Shown piece by piece: positions 44,236 through 56,404 of a stretch of 64,000 nucleotides of DNA; the first letter of the stretch is position 1, and each line of letters starts with the position of its first letter. The translations under genes and the position numbers were made by a program. Where the stretch lies: positions 15,312,687 through 15,376,686 of the forward strand of contig OZ026522.1 of the NCBI GenBank assembly GCA_964019695.1. Direction: 5' to 3'. This stretch comes from Loripinus fragilis (taxonomy: Eukaryota > Mollusca > Bivalvia > Lucinida > Lucinidae). The notes under the pieces were generated by a model, which was not told the DNA's origin, did not search any database, and was given only the letters and a program-made list of their open reading frames with translations.

Positions 44236-44415
44236 GTTTCATTCTCTCACCGGATAGGTGGCAATCGAAAATGTAAATTCTATCGACGAATATTGATTAA
44301 AAATAGCTACAGAGTTTTCGATTGCCATTTGTCAAAACACTGTTTCTAGCGATTTTTGATCCGCGTTCGCCGATTGATTAGAGCGTTTTTGATTGCCGCC
44401 TATCCGGTGTGATTT
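44236..44415. mobile_element. MITE family G (copy 2)
   Basis: TCACCGGATAGGTGGCAATC and GATTGCCGCCTATCCGGTGT are inverted ends of about 27 bp. The interior has further inverted segments (ATCAAAAAT...ATTTTTGAT). Confidence 0.82.
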
Positions 44416-44518
44416 TTGTGGAGTATCCCAAATACGATAAGCCACACACACACGTTTAAATACCGAAATATTATCGGAATCACATGTTAAAATAACTCGT
44501 ATCAATGATTGTTTATCG

Positions 44519-44684
44519 TTATATTACTAATTCTTCTGGAAATAGAAAAAACTGCAGGCCACGAATCCATCAATCGAAATACCTCTGGTGGTGGGTTGAC
44601 GGGTCCACCTAGAAGAGAATCAAACACGTGGGTAGAACACAACTGTGGCGGTGCACGTAATATGTATGACCATGTTGAGCAAAC
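44519..44684 (-). other. Possible 3'-terminal exon, copy 2 of 3 (frameshifted)
   Basis: It reads VCSTWSYILRAPPQLCSTHV, then FDSLLGGPVNPPPEVFRLMD and SWPA. An extra T in a homopolymer then shifts the end relative to copy 3. The acceptor CTCTGTTTCAG is kept. Confidence 0.35.
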
Positions 44685-44769
44685 CTGAAACAGAGGAAGA
44701 AACGAATTTATAGTGATTGTAGTTTACATCCAAACTGATTCTGATCTTGCAGTTAAGGTTTCATTCTCT

Positions 44770-44975
44770 CACCGGATAGGCGGCAATCGAAAACGTAAAT
44801 ACTATCGACGAAAGTTGATCAAAATAGCTACAAACAGATTTTTCGATGGCCATTTATTGTCGCCCGAATGGCGGCAAATGGCAATCGAAAACACTGTTTC
44901 TAGCGATTTTTGATCCGCGTTCGCCGATTGTTAAGAGCGTTTTCGATTGCCGCCTTTCCGGTGTAGTTTTGGTGG
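44770..44975. mobile_element. MITE family G (copy 3)
   Basis: TCACCGGATAGGCGGCAATC and GATTGCCGCCTTTCCGGTGT are inverted ends. The interior contains GGCAATCGAAAACACTGTTT and GATTTTTGATCCGCGTTCGC. Confidence 0.82.
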
Positions 44976-45164
44976 GGTATCCGAAATATAATTTGATACA
45001 ATAAGTATGGATTTGTCTATTTAGTATTTTTAGGTTGCCGGTCAATATTTCTGTAAAATGAAGTGCAACTGTATTTTCCTGTCTTTGAAGATTTAGTTAG
45101 TTTTATGGTGGAAAACAGTTCAGACCCTGATGAAATGCCCAAATTTCATCTTGGTTGTCACTCT

Positions 45165-45539
45165 CCCGGGGGGGGGGGGGGGGTACTCTGATATTTTCAT
45201 ACATACGTAGGCTCGGGTCCTTTTTTTGGTTCAAAATTTTGAATTTCAATATTTTTTGGGGTTTTCAGAAAAATTAATATTTTTTGGGGTATGAAGAATT
45301 TGTGGATATTTTTTGGGGTCATCACAAAATTGGACTACATTTAGGGGTCATTTCTATGCATTTTATGGTCTTTTCTTAAGGTCAAGATACAGAATGGGGG
45401 TATATTTTTGGTATGCTAAAATTTCAAATATTTTTTAGGGTGCTTGAAATTCCTGATATTTTTGGTGGGTAAACGGTAGATGCTGGGCCCGAACCTACGT
45501 TTGTAGAACAAATTAGAGTACCCCCCCCCCCCCCCCGGG
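45165..45539. mobile_element. hAT-like MITE with homopolymeric G/C ends (copy 1), 8-bp TSD
   Basis: The 375-bp element starts CCCGGGGGG with a long G run, then TACTCTGATATTTTCATACA, and ends TAGAGTACCC with a long C run. GTCACTCT flanks both sides (45157-45164 and 45540-45547). The sister block near 46225 has a single GTCACTCT with no insertion, confirming the boundaries. The interior repeats ATATTTTTTGGGGT-like motifs at least five times. The 8-bp duplication suggests the hAT superfamily (inference). Confidence 0.88.
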
Positions 45540-45814
45540 GTCACTCTATGCCGAAGTATATGTTTACCAGTATTCAGATTGAAAAGGGATGATTCCTGAA
45601 AAACGATTGTGATTTGTTTGAACACAATACATGATGAATCGCTTGGTGACTACGTATTCGGCTACCCAGTGGCTATATGAATGCTGTGTCATCAACACCT
45701 TGACATCTGAACATACTTGTAAGCTGCACACACACGTTTAAATACCGATGCATTATCACTATTGCATGGATGGGATCACGTGTTAAAATAACTCGTATCA
45801 ATGATTGTTTATCG

Positions 45815-45979
45815 TTATATTACTAATTCTTCTGGAAATAGAAAAACTGCAGGCCAAGAATCCATCAATCGAAATACCTCTGGTGGTGGGGTGACGGGTC
45901 CACCTCGAAGAGAATCAAACACATGGGTCGAAAACAACTGAGGTGGTACATGTAATATGTATGACCATGTTGTGCAAAC
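45815..45979 (-). other. Possible 3'-terminal exon, copy 3 of 3 (open)
   Basis: After TTCTTTTTTTTAG it reads VCTTWSYILHVPPQLFSTHV, FDSLRGGPVTPPPEVFRLMD and SWPAVFLFPEELVI, then TAA (54 residues). It is the only one of the three copies with this full ending. Product not recognised. Confidence 0.4.
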
Positions 45980-46432
45980 CTAAAAAAAAGAACAAGAAAC
46001 GTATTTACAGTGATTGTAATTCAACCAAATTGTCCTGGTCGTGCAATTATCAACTTTTTTTTTATTCTCATCAATTATCCATAATATAATTTGATACAAT
46101 AAGTGTCAAAATTTCAATAAAAGTTCAACTGCGTTTCTGTCATAAAGATTGGTTTTATCTTAGCAAACAGTTTAGACCCTGATGAAATACCAGCTTCTGT
46201 GCGACATTTCATCTTGGTTGTCACTCTTTACCAACGTGTCTGTTTACCATTATCCAGACTGAAAAGGGTTTACTCGTGAAAAAATCGTTGTGATTTATTT
46301 GAACACAATACATGATGAATCGCTTGGTGACTATACGTATTGATGAATGCTGTGCCATAGGATTCACTTCAGTACACTGCGCACCACTCGTACATTAACG
46401 GTAGACCTCATTAGGTCAAGTATACGCTTAAA

Positions 46433-46680
46433 TATATGAGCCGCGATATGAGATCTCCAACAATGTGGTATGTGCGACAAGCAAATCCTCAGATCAGCCT
46501 GCGCATACGCGCAGTCTGATGAGAGCCTTTGCTAGTTGCTTCAATATTCTACGACTGTTAAGCTACCGACGGAACATCATTAGGAGTTTCTATGCTTCAA
46601 AGGAGGCTGCACAGGCTCGTCTGAGTCTACACTTGTCAAAATACCACAATGTTGGTAATCACATGTTGCGGCTCAATTAT
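46433..46680. mobile_element. MITE family B (copy 5, complete)
   Basis: TATGAGCCGCGATATGAGAT...CCAACAATGTGG and CCACAATGTTGG...CATGTTGCGGCTCA form the ends. The core hairpin is CAGCCTGCGCATACGCGCAG, with GCTGCACAGGCTCGTCTGAG. Confidence 0.85.
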
Positions 46681-47149
46681 GTTGAATTTACCTCAGAGTC
46701 TCTGGCCTCTAACTATAGTTTGATTCGACCATTGATAGTCGCTACTATAGTTCTACTAGAGATCAACGGTGGGTCAGAGCACCGTTACTCTAGTAGTAGT
46801 AGATTCTCTGGTTCTCTCCTCTAGCCCTATCTAACAACATGGTTTCAAGATCTGTCATCAGTAGCCTCAAAATTATTTGTTTTAGAAAATGATTTCTCGC
46901 TTTGCACTATTTGCGGTCCTACTTATTCGTATTTGTTAATTAGAGTTGGCTGTGCAGTATATGAACATCATTTTTGTCTGCAATGAATAATTGAAAGGGG
47001 ACATGCAAGGCTATTCACTTTGTTTACTTGGCAACCAACAAAAAGGTCCAACTGCAGCCGTTCGGGTGTAAACGTGCGCGCGCAACAATTGCACAAGAAC
47101 TATAATAGGAACTTTAGTTCGATTCGAACTGGGCCAGTGTCGTTGATTG
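46681..47149. other. No gene seen
   Basis: Short patches such as ACTAGTAGTAG (near 46795) only; no exon or element. Confidence 0.4.
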
Positions 47150-47407
47150 TCGACTTAAGTCTAGACTATTTTAGTACACTACCTGCCTCTCTATGCTACT
47201 GGTGCTACAGTCTAGAGTTGTATGAGTGATATACTGAAAGCTGTACTATATTATAGACTGAAGATCGACACACGCATTATGTAGATATTGAGATTGTAGT
47301 CAAGTGGGATACAGTCGTCATATTGGAACTGGTACTGTATTCTAGAACCGTATGAGTGATATATAGAAAGTGGTACATTATGTAAATATGGAGAGTGTAG
47401 TCAAGTG
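47150..47407 (+). repeat. Short tandem units around GTAGTCAAGTGGGATACAGT
   Basis: GAGTGTAGTCAAGTGG recurs (about 47296 and 47396) with GTACTGTATTCTAGAACCGT between. The array continues beyond the hAT-like insertion at 49175-49330. Confidence 0.6.
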
Positions 47408-49174
47408 GGGTCCCCAGGGGTTTTGGGATCTGGGGAGAAGGGCTGTTTATTTTCAGGGAGCTGGGTAGCACTGGTAATTATTTAGGGAAGCTGGGGAGCA
47501 AGCAAATATACTAAAACCAACTACTAATTGGTCACCTTACATTTTTACGTTAGTTCAGAAAGTGAAACATAGGGTATACAAAATTCATGTTTTTTAAGTG
47601 AAGCAATACTTTGCCGAGGCTTTGCAAGATATTTCATATAAAAATGATGTCTTTCTTGCACGGACGAAGCTAGAGAAAAGGTACCCTCATTTCAAAGTCA
47701 CACTTTATCTACGACATAAACCATAACACAAATTAGCGTTTTTGTTTGTTTGAAGATGTTACTGGCTAGCGTGATATAAGAAGAATACATTTCAAAAGTT
47801 TTGATTCCATAGGACTCGTCGTTTTTGCTACACAACAACATAAGACAAGCACTTTTAGCAGGTTAATCAGTGAAATTCAGCTTTAAGCTTGCAAATTACA
47901 TAGAGACTTTGCACTGCTCTGTACGCTTTATTATCAGCAACACGGCATTGAAATTTTCAGCGATTATTAATTATTACCAGACGTCACCGTCCTTCCTTGA
48001 AAATTGAAAAAAAAAAATTCTATTAAATCGATTTTTTAAACTCTCCCATTGAAACCGGAAGTGTACAGTAGTCGTAAAACAATAATCGCACAAAATGGAC
48101 TAATCAAGTTCTACTGTGTTTGGCCTACAGTGTTCAAATAAAACTAAGTGCATTAAACAATTTTACCAGGAAATACTGGTGAATTTCAATAATCTTGAAA
48201 AATATTGAAAAATGCACCATTTAAAAATGCTTAAAAATCCACCATAAGCAAAATTTCAATTGTTTGGTGTTTTTCAAGTAGTACAGACCAGTTTTTGACC
48301 ACCTAAACGTCAATTTTATAAGAAAAACAACTCTCAAAACCATTTTTTCTTAAAATAGTCGATTTTTTTCATTTTCAACCCAAAAAACTTTGAAGTAAAA
48401 GAAAACTGTTCAAAAACACTGCTAACATTTGCCCATTAAAATGCACATATATAGTCAAAAAATCAATTTAATTTTATTAGCGTTTGGTCAGAAATAATGA
48501 GTTTGAAAAGTAACCAATTAGAACTTGGTTTTAGTATAGTTTGGGGGATTAAGAGAGCCCTGCCAAAGAGTAAAAAATGAATTTAAAAATCTCACCTTAA
48601 AGGAAAAGTCTCCATTTTGTTTGATATTTTAAAACAAATATCTTTGCTTGTTACCCCCTGACCCCCTTTGTAAAATGTAAATGTCTTAATGCACATCTAG
48701 ATTGATATTTGAGAAATTAAGGCGAAAGTTTTTTGTTGCTGATTTATGATCCTTAAAATGTTTGATTTTTAGGTTTTAGGGGGGGGGGCATGCCCCCGGA
48801 CCCCATGAGTGTTGGAAGGCCTCATACTTTAAGCTATGTATCATGCATTTCATTTAAAATAATAATAAGTCATGTATTTCATGACAAAGCACTGTCTATC
48901 CATATAAGTTGCAAAATATTAAGTGAACTTTAAGTCATGCGCCCGTGTATAGCTTCATAGTTTTTAAGTATTAATCCTACAAAGAGAGAAATACATTTTG
49001 GGGAGAATTTACTTATCGTGTAATTTTGGGGATTTGGGGAGAAGCTGAATTATTTTAGGGATTTGGGGAGCAAAGGCAAATACTTTTAGGGAGCTGAGAT
49101 TTTTTTCAGGGATTTGGGGAGATCAATGCATTGTTTTTAGGGAGCAAGGGAGCACAGACCCCCTTGGGGGCCTC
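47408..49174. mobile_element. 1.77 kb hAT-like insertion with 7-8 bp duplication
   Basis: TCAAGTG lies at both edges (47401-47407 and 49175-49181), and the tandem unit resumes exactly there. The ends GGGGTCCCCAGGGG and CCCCCTTGGGGGCCTC are imperfect inverted repeats. Both subterminal regions carry G-rich motifs (TTTTGGGATCTGGGGAG at the left; three or more copies of GGGATTTGGGGAG-like sequence at the right). No transposase frame is visible in the AT-rich middle. Confidence 0.65.
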
Positions 49175-50328
49175 TCAAGTGAGATACAGTCGCCATAATG
49201 GGACTTGTATTTAGATGGTTTTGTATTCTACTGAAGGTAGAGACGGAACTGTTGTACAGTCGTCCTTATGGGATTGGTACTGTAGCCTACAGTTGTATGA
49301 GTGAAACTGTATTCTACAGGAGATGAAAATGTCGAGATCCTACAAGTAAGTCCATATTTCCAGTTATTAAGTCGAATATTGTAGAACGAAATAGAAATGT
49401 ACAAATACAAAAATTATATACACATACCTAGACCACCTGACCCAAATACTATATAATTAATAGGGGTTACATGCTTCTTCATTAAAATCAATTGGTGCGT
49501 GCATTGATTTTCAGCTTGCTACTGATCACTGCTGACAGTCCATACAGTTCAAGATTAATACCAAGAACTTTCCTAGCGGGGCGGTCAAATCTGTGAAAAG
49601 CCCAGGGAACTGTGTACAGTAAAACCTGTGTAAAACGGCCACTCTCAAAATGACCAAAATTGGTTTTCAAGACCAATTATCGCATAATGCAGGTCAAAAG
49701 TATTGCAGAATGCTCTTTTCTGCCATACCTACGACCTTCATAAAGCTACCATTTGTCATTTAGATCTGTATTTTGTCTATTTCTGCGTGGCCTTTTTACA
49801 CAGGTTTTACTGTATACAGTAACTGTATACACCAAAACGCATTGAGAAATGACCTAATATAGCATGATACTTTGTATTCTAGTGTCTCCTAAATGCGCAT
49901 AATGCAGCAATTTATAAATGTCTACACTGTTTGTTGAGTAAAAATCTTCAGAGAAAACAAAAAGTTTATCAGTGACTCCTTCATGTGTCATGTGTTTCTG
50001 AATCTTATCGTTAGAAGGAAGTCGCCTCTTTTTTTTAATTTCACAACCCTTGGTAAAAATAATAGAATACTTATTTAGAGACGAGGAAAGTGTTTATTTT
50101 TTTTAAATTGCATATGTATGACTTAACAGGGGTTCTGACCCTAGTCATACATGTATCAGCTACCATCCCTTTCAATATTTAGTCTCTATCACTCCCCCCC
50201 CCCTATCCCCCACCACCCGATTAACAGCTGCCCAAGGCCGAAGAACAACAGTACATCAGGTTTTCGACAGCATCGAGGGGGTAATAGTTTTGCCTGTTAC
50301 ACAGAAAGTAATGGAATAGCTGTATGCC
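49175..50328. other. Tandem remnants then no gene
   Basis: 49175-49330 continues the tandem units (ACAGTCGTCCTTATGGG, GTATGAGTGAAACTG). CAGTAAAACCTGTGTAAAAC near 49617 is opposed by CACAGGTTTTACTGTA near 49800, an inverted pair about 180 bp apart. No exon is seen. Confidence 0.4.
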
Positions 50329-51125
50329 GTGCATCGATATAGTGTTGATATTTTCCATATTCTGGTCCTTCAAGAATGTCGAGTTCTGACGGATAGCAGA
50401 ATACCGCTTACGCTGGTGCTAGGGGTATGAGAATTGTTGCACTTTCCATTAGTTCTCATGAACAGACTCAACAAAACTGCTGTTTTCTGTCTGCTGTTTT
50501 CTAATATTGTTTGTTCTCGCTATTTCTAAATGATCCGTTTTTCCAGATTATTTAGAGGTCACAACAGCTGTCGTTGTTTCTGTGTGGAGTTGGTAAAACT
50601 TCTCCCCGTGCATCGATATAGTGTTGATATTTTTTCGTATTCTGGTCCTTCAAGAATATTGGGTTCTAACGAAAAGCAGAATATCGCTTACGCCGGTGCT
50701 AGGGGCGTGAGAATTGTTGCACTTTCCATTAGTTCGGCTGAACAGACTCAATAAAACCGAGTCTGCTTTTTTCTAATATTGTATGTTCGCGCTATTTCTA
50801 AATGATCCGTTTTTCCAGATTATTTAGAGGTCACAATAGCCGGCGTTGTTTCTGTGTGGAGTTGGTAAAACTTCTCCCCGTGCATCGATATAGTGTTGAT
50901 ATTTTTTCATATTCTGGTCCTTCAAGAATATAATATTGGGTTCTGGCGAAAAGCAGACTGCCGCTTATTAAGCCGGTGCTAGGGGTCGAGAGAATTGTTG
51001 CACTTTTCATTAGTTCTCATGAACAGACTCAATAAAATCGAGTCTGATGTTTTCTAATATTGTAGGTCCTCTCTTTACATGTATCTGAATTAAGGATCCG
51101 TTTTTCCAGATTATCTAACCCACCA
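50329..51125 (+). repeat. Tandem triplication, ~275-bp unit
   Basis: GTGCATCGATATAGTGTTGA begins units at 50329, 50608 and 50880 (steps 279 and 272). Each contains TTCTGGTCCTTCAAGAAT, GAGAATTGTTGCACTTT and ATCCGTTTTTCCAGATTAT. Units differ by small indels and substitutions. No shared open frame is convincing. Confidence 0.88.
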
Positions 51126-52289
51126 TCTAAACAGTGTAAAATGATGAGGCGAGTTCTTCTATGAAAGGCAAAGAAAAAGGAGCTTACCTGACATAAAACC
51201 ACCAGCTGAAAAAATATATAAATACATAAATTAAACTAAACCACATCATCATAATGATACAAAAGGAAGATACCAGCCCGCAAGAAGTTCATTTAACCAT
51301 CATATCGTCAAAAAAACTTTTTTAATTTTATTTAAGTGCCTATTAAGATTACGTCTGATGTTCTAGCTTGGTGGCATCATTCGTCGAATAAATTCTGCCT
51401 GCCAGCGGCGAATTTGGTCGTCTGCTGATAATCTTTGCAAACAGTTTGGACCCAGATCAGGCCAGAAAGAACGTCGGGCCTAATCTGGATCCAAACTATT
51501 TGTCACTCTAAATGTGTTCCTGCATACAAAGAGTTAAGGGGTACATTTTTATGATAAATAATCTTTATTTCAGCCAGTTTATGAGGTTTACGTACTCACA
51601 TGTATATCATATATGCAAACAGCAAAGGTTCAGGCGAGCCTGCGCAGATGCGCAATCTCGCATGATCCTTAGCTGCCCGCACACATAAAGTAGATAATTA
51701 AAACAAGGCTCCCTAGACCTCCTACATGGATTGGTCATAAATGCCTTTTAGCAGACTCGCTAAATCATATTGTGACAGAAACGGATGGATGAAGTGCGTG
51801 AATATGATAAACACAACAAGCCTTAGACACTTTTACATGGAGGATCTCATGAATTATTGAATGATTGAAAATGTTAATCGAGTAGAGAAAACAGATACAA
51901 TGCAAGGCTTTGTCGAGCATTTTATCTCTCTTTCGCAATGAGTTTAATACTTTTGATGAACAGGAGCAAGAAAACTAGATTCTATATCAATTGACAATCT
52001 TTGAAAATCGCGTTTCCTTAAAATGTCCTCCATCTTTTTTTTAGTTCAGTGTCGTTATACAAAGAAAAACGGGATTCCCAGCCTTTATGTAAATTGGGCT
52101 GTATAAATGGAAATAAAAATATTATGAAACACCTACAAGTACCATCAAAATGCATGTCCCCATGGTGCTGTCACGAAACGAATGTTTTATTTCCGACAAC
52201 TCTCTTATGCATTTAGTATTTTAGTAGTTAACGACCTGAAAGAAAACACAACCTTTACCCTTTGCCTGCTGGGCAATTTGAATGCTTTT
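51126..52289. other. No gene; small palindromic element at 51395-51535
   Basis: AAACAGTTTGGACCCAGATC ... ACGTCGGGCC ... GATCCAAACTATTTG is a hairpin element related to 52360-52425. CGAGCCTGCGCAGATGCGCA near 51636 is a family B scrap. No exon is seen. Confidence 0.45.
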
Positions 52290-52450
52290 TCGTCGTCTGC
52301 TTATTCAAAACCAAGTTTTTCGAAAAAAATCTTTTGAGAATACCATCAGAGTGTCAAACAGTTTGAATCCAGATTAGGCCCGACGTTTTGTCGGGCTTGA
52401 TCTGAGTCAAAACTGTTTGTTAAGGCATTCAGCGACGACACTAGTAGGTA
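52250..52450. mobile_element. Hairpin MITE around AAACAGTTTGAATCCAGATT
   Basis: AAACAGTTTGAATCCAGAT and ATCTGAGTCAAAACTGTTTG pair across CCCGACGTTTTGTCGGG. Outer sequence CCTTTGCCTGCTGGGCA and GCATTCAGCGACG may be degraded ends. The 51.4 kb and 19.95 kb patches share the core. Confidence 0.6.
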
Positions 52451-53569
52451 AATAGTTAAAGAAGACCAGACATATCATCTATCTTTATTTAAATATTTGA
52501 ATAAAACTGGGCTATTTTTAACAAATTATGTTCTGATGTTTGTTTGTATTTATCATTACGATCAATTAACATAGAAAAAACACATGCATGCACCGTTCGT
52601 AGGTTCGTTCGCCAAGTTCAAATTTTAAGCAAACCAGTGGTCGCCGTTGTACCCTTTTAAATGCAGTTTATTCTCCGAAACTCAAGAAAGTTTCGTCTGT
52701 ACTGAGCGTCTGTTGCAGTCGTGGTTAACCATTTTAATGATATACATGAATGAATGAGTGTGGTTTATTACATTTTTTAGTCCAAAAGGCTTTGAAGCCC
52801 TTGAGGATACAATGTTTAACATTATCTGATGCATAAATAGAACAGAGAGTTGTATATAAGCGCTGAGCAGGTACAACGGTTGAAAGTGAACACATTTTGG
52901 ACCCTGTCTAACAAAATCAACCAACTGTAACTTGCACGACCCATGTTGAATATAAACTCATAAGTACCCGGTGCCAGAAGGAACTGTGTTCAACCAATTC
53001 GGTCATCTTTAGCAGAATAATTGTGTAACCATGGTTAAACATAATTACTGTACTTTTGAACTTGAAGTGAGACGGAGTTTTTTTTATTTTGAAATTTGGA
53101 CACAATTTCAATGAAATTTTGTTTGAGCATACAAATAGCAAAAGCCTCATTTGGCACCAGGCATAAAATCTAAACAATGGCAGATACTTTCATCCAGATC
53201 TTAAGCAGTGAGATTTGTCTACCCTCGACAAAATAAACCCACCTTTGGAATTTCTTGAAAGGGTTGTTGTTTTAATATTCTATGCCTCGACACAGAATCA
53301 GATAAAGATTTTTTTGCGAGCCGAATGCCTAAATTCATTCGTCTGTTTGGGAATAAAAAGTCAAGTGGTTCAAGTTCTGAGTTATAGAGATTTTACGGGC
53401 CTTTTTGATAACAGATAGACATACAAACTGAGCACAGTGCAAACCTCTGAAACTCTTTTGGGTCGTGTGATCTCATGGCGAATATGAGATCAACATGGTG
53501 AAGTGTATTTAAACGCATTACGTATTTTCCACTGTTTGTAATGTTGTCAGTCTTATTATAAGGCTAATG
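52451..53569. other. No gene supported
   Basis: Two minus-strand open frames of about 80 aa overlap at 52682-53177 without recognisable domains or splice context. I leave them unassigned. Confidence 0.4.
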
Positions 53570-54850
53570 GGTCAATGTAAAGGCGGCACCTCATGAATAC
53601 GAAATTAGGACTGATCTACCTTAGACATAGGTAAAAGCTGAAAATGAGGCGTGGTTTAATTCGAATGTATCACTGTGAAGGTGCGCAACAAAACCAGTGC
53701 ATAATATATAAGTCCAAGGGCAAGGTCAAAGGCTAATATCAAAAGGAAAATTTATTGGAAAATTTCGTTTTAGGGGCATAATCCTTCTCTTAATTATCAC
53801 ATCACAGGGCACACGTGTCCAACATAACAAGATGATTTGTCGAGTACAAACCCTAGTCTGTATGGTCAAGGTTACAAGACACGATAACAATTCTTTAACA
53901 TTCATAACCATCAACATATTATAATATCACTAAAAAAGTGTCCACCATGACAAGACGATGTGTCACATAAGTCCAAGGCTATGGTCACAGGTCACTTTGC
54001 TATTGAAAACTTGTTGCCTGAGCATAATTTGCAAAGCCTTCCATCAATTATCAAAGTTTAGCACTTAGCACAAATGTCCACCATAACAAGATAATGTGCT
54101 ATGTAAAAAATCTAAGGTAATTTGTCTTAAGTCGAGACAAACTGAGAATGTATGTACCATGCATAACTAATTTACAGCCAGAACATGGTTGGTAGGAAAT
54201 GCATAAGGGTACCACTCATAGACCTTGAGCTGGCTATAGACCCCGTCCCCCCAGGGGGGACTTTGTAGACCATGATTTCCTGATACTACATTATATAAGC
54301 CACAAAATGAAATATGTAAGCCCTCTGAGAGTGGCAGTGTTAACGTGTAAGCAATACAACAGATCTAGAAGCTTTGGGTCTCATGAATTGTTTTCCAGTT
54401 TTTACTATCACATGTCTATGGAATCCAAAGACCCCTGATGTGTGGCCAGTATGAACTCAAAAGAAATAGTTGGCAGGGCTTATGTAGGGGGCTACTAAAC
54501 CTTGCTATAAACTGAATATTTTATATGCTGTGGGCCACAAAGTTTCAGAGGAGCCTTTTAAAGGTTTTTCCCGTTTATATGCGTATGGAGGCTAAATATT
54601 CCTGGGACGTGTCAAATATAGCCCCCGGGGCATGGTTGGCAGGATTTATGAAGGGCGTCACTACATATTGCTAAACATGAATTATTTAATATGTGGGACT
54701 CACTAAGTTGTAAGTTATTTCCATTCTAAGTATATTGAATAGACGTGATCAATTTGGACTACAGGGGCATGATTGGCAGGAATTATGTAGGGGACCACTA
54801 AACATTACTACAAAGTAAATATTTAAGCTGTTTACATTTGGATTTGTTTA
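53570..54850. repeat. Decayed interspersed repeats
   Basis: 53570-53665 pairs with 29380-29470. 53700-54120 repeats phrases such as AAGTCCAAGG-C-AGGTCA and GTCCACCATAACAAGAT. 54180-54850 shows three loose units with GGCAGGAATTATGTAGGGG-ACCACTA. No coding frame is credible. Confidence 0.5.
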
Positions 54851-55740
54851 GTGGCTTTAGGCCCCAACTATTGTCATGTCGGGATAGTCAGTTAAACTAA
54901 TCCCACCTTTCCTGGTCAAGCTTGACTGAGGGGTTAGCTAGTACTTCGTGCATATACCTTTGCTTGTAACTGACACAAGCCTTCTTGAATCAGCGGAAGG
55001 AGGAGAATAACGGTAGAAAATATTTCATGATCAAACTCAACGAAAGTATGGGACCAGGCCAGGATCTAACTCATGGCTTCTGGATCTACAATCAGACTCA
55101 CTACTGATTGCCCTTCGGAGACTGGTTCTATACAGCATGTATAAGCTGTAAGCATCAATGTTTCAGAGATGTGTTAAAGTTGTCTCAATGAAAAGTCTAT
55201 AGGAGCTATTGAAATGGTCTTAATGGCACGATTTATGTTGGAGACCACAAGATCTTTGAGTTGTTTGCCATCATGGCATGCCTTTTTAAGATTTCCCATC
55301 ATAAGTATATGGAAGTTTTGTGTTGACATGGCAACGATATGTTCAATACAATCGGACATAAAACTTATGTAGCCTTTCTCATTATAGGTATGTAGTTTGA
55401 TTTCAATTTGACGACTGTCATTAGAAATATACTTTTTCAAAATTTAAATGGATGACGAAGACGACGATGACAATACATTCGAAAGAGGCCAGACAATTAC
55501 CATTTTTAAGCCTCGCTTGAGCCTTCGAATTATATGAGTTTATAATTGTAAGGGTGATATACTGCAACTGGAGGAAGACATTTTGAGGTAAAAAAAATGA
55601 TGACCTAAAAGGATCAATGTTGAGCGTCTGTTTTGCTAACTTGAAGATGTACATGGAAAAGCTAAGTCGATGAAATAGAACACTCAATAGTAATTAATTT
55701 GCGCCAAGTTATAGAACACAAACCATTACATGAAGTATGT
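54851..55740. other. No gene seen
   Basis: Mixed unique-looking sequence. Two open frames of 88 aa on the minus strand (55174-55687) have no recognisable domain. Confidence 0.35.
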
Positions 55741-55940
55741 ACTTGACAAAAATGTTCCTGTACTCGTAGGTCTATTTTGTGTTGGTAATTTCAGGGATAT
55801 TATTTGTTTACTTCCAGGGATAAAGGATATTTAGGAAATTTAATTAAGGGGATATTTTCCAATTTACTTAAAGGGTTATGGGATACTTTCCTGTTTACTT
55901 CCAGGGATACAGGATACTGGTAACCCCCCCCCCCCGCCCC
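55741..55940. repeat. GGGATA-rich repeat ending in poly-C
   Basis: GTTTACTTCCAGGGATA occurs twice (55807 and 55888) with AAAGGATATT / ACAGGATACT after it, and the segment ends in a 13-C tract. It resembles the interior style of the poly-G/poly-C MITEs but lacks their left end. Confidence 0.5.
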
Positions 55941-56404
55941 TATACAAGCCTCATCGACATAAATGGACTAAAACGTTATTTTTAAGTCGACTCCCTGGCT
56001 TGTTTACCTGCTTCCCCTTTCTGTCTCGATTTATCTGTAAAACAGCCTCCTCACTCAACCTCAACTTCAGTATTGCTGCCATTATGTTCTTATAACTGTT
56101 ATTCATTTTCAGGGTGGTAAATGCATGAGTTGGGTGTAGGCTCAGTTCGGAAACCACAAAGCCTGTCAATGGAACTAATCGGCAGTTGCTTTTGTTAAAC
56201 AAGTAGTAAAAGATAGCAGTTGGCCTCAAGGAAGGTACTTTTAGCAGCATAATTTATAAATCATCAACCATGAAGCCTGCAGGGTCAGCTATCAGTGAAA
56301 TACCCTGTGTCTTTGTTTAATAGCAGATATTGCCCTTTGTTTTTGTCTGTCACCTTCGGTACCACTATGTGAGTGTGTGTGTGTGTGGGGGGGGTCAAGA
56401 TTTT

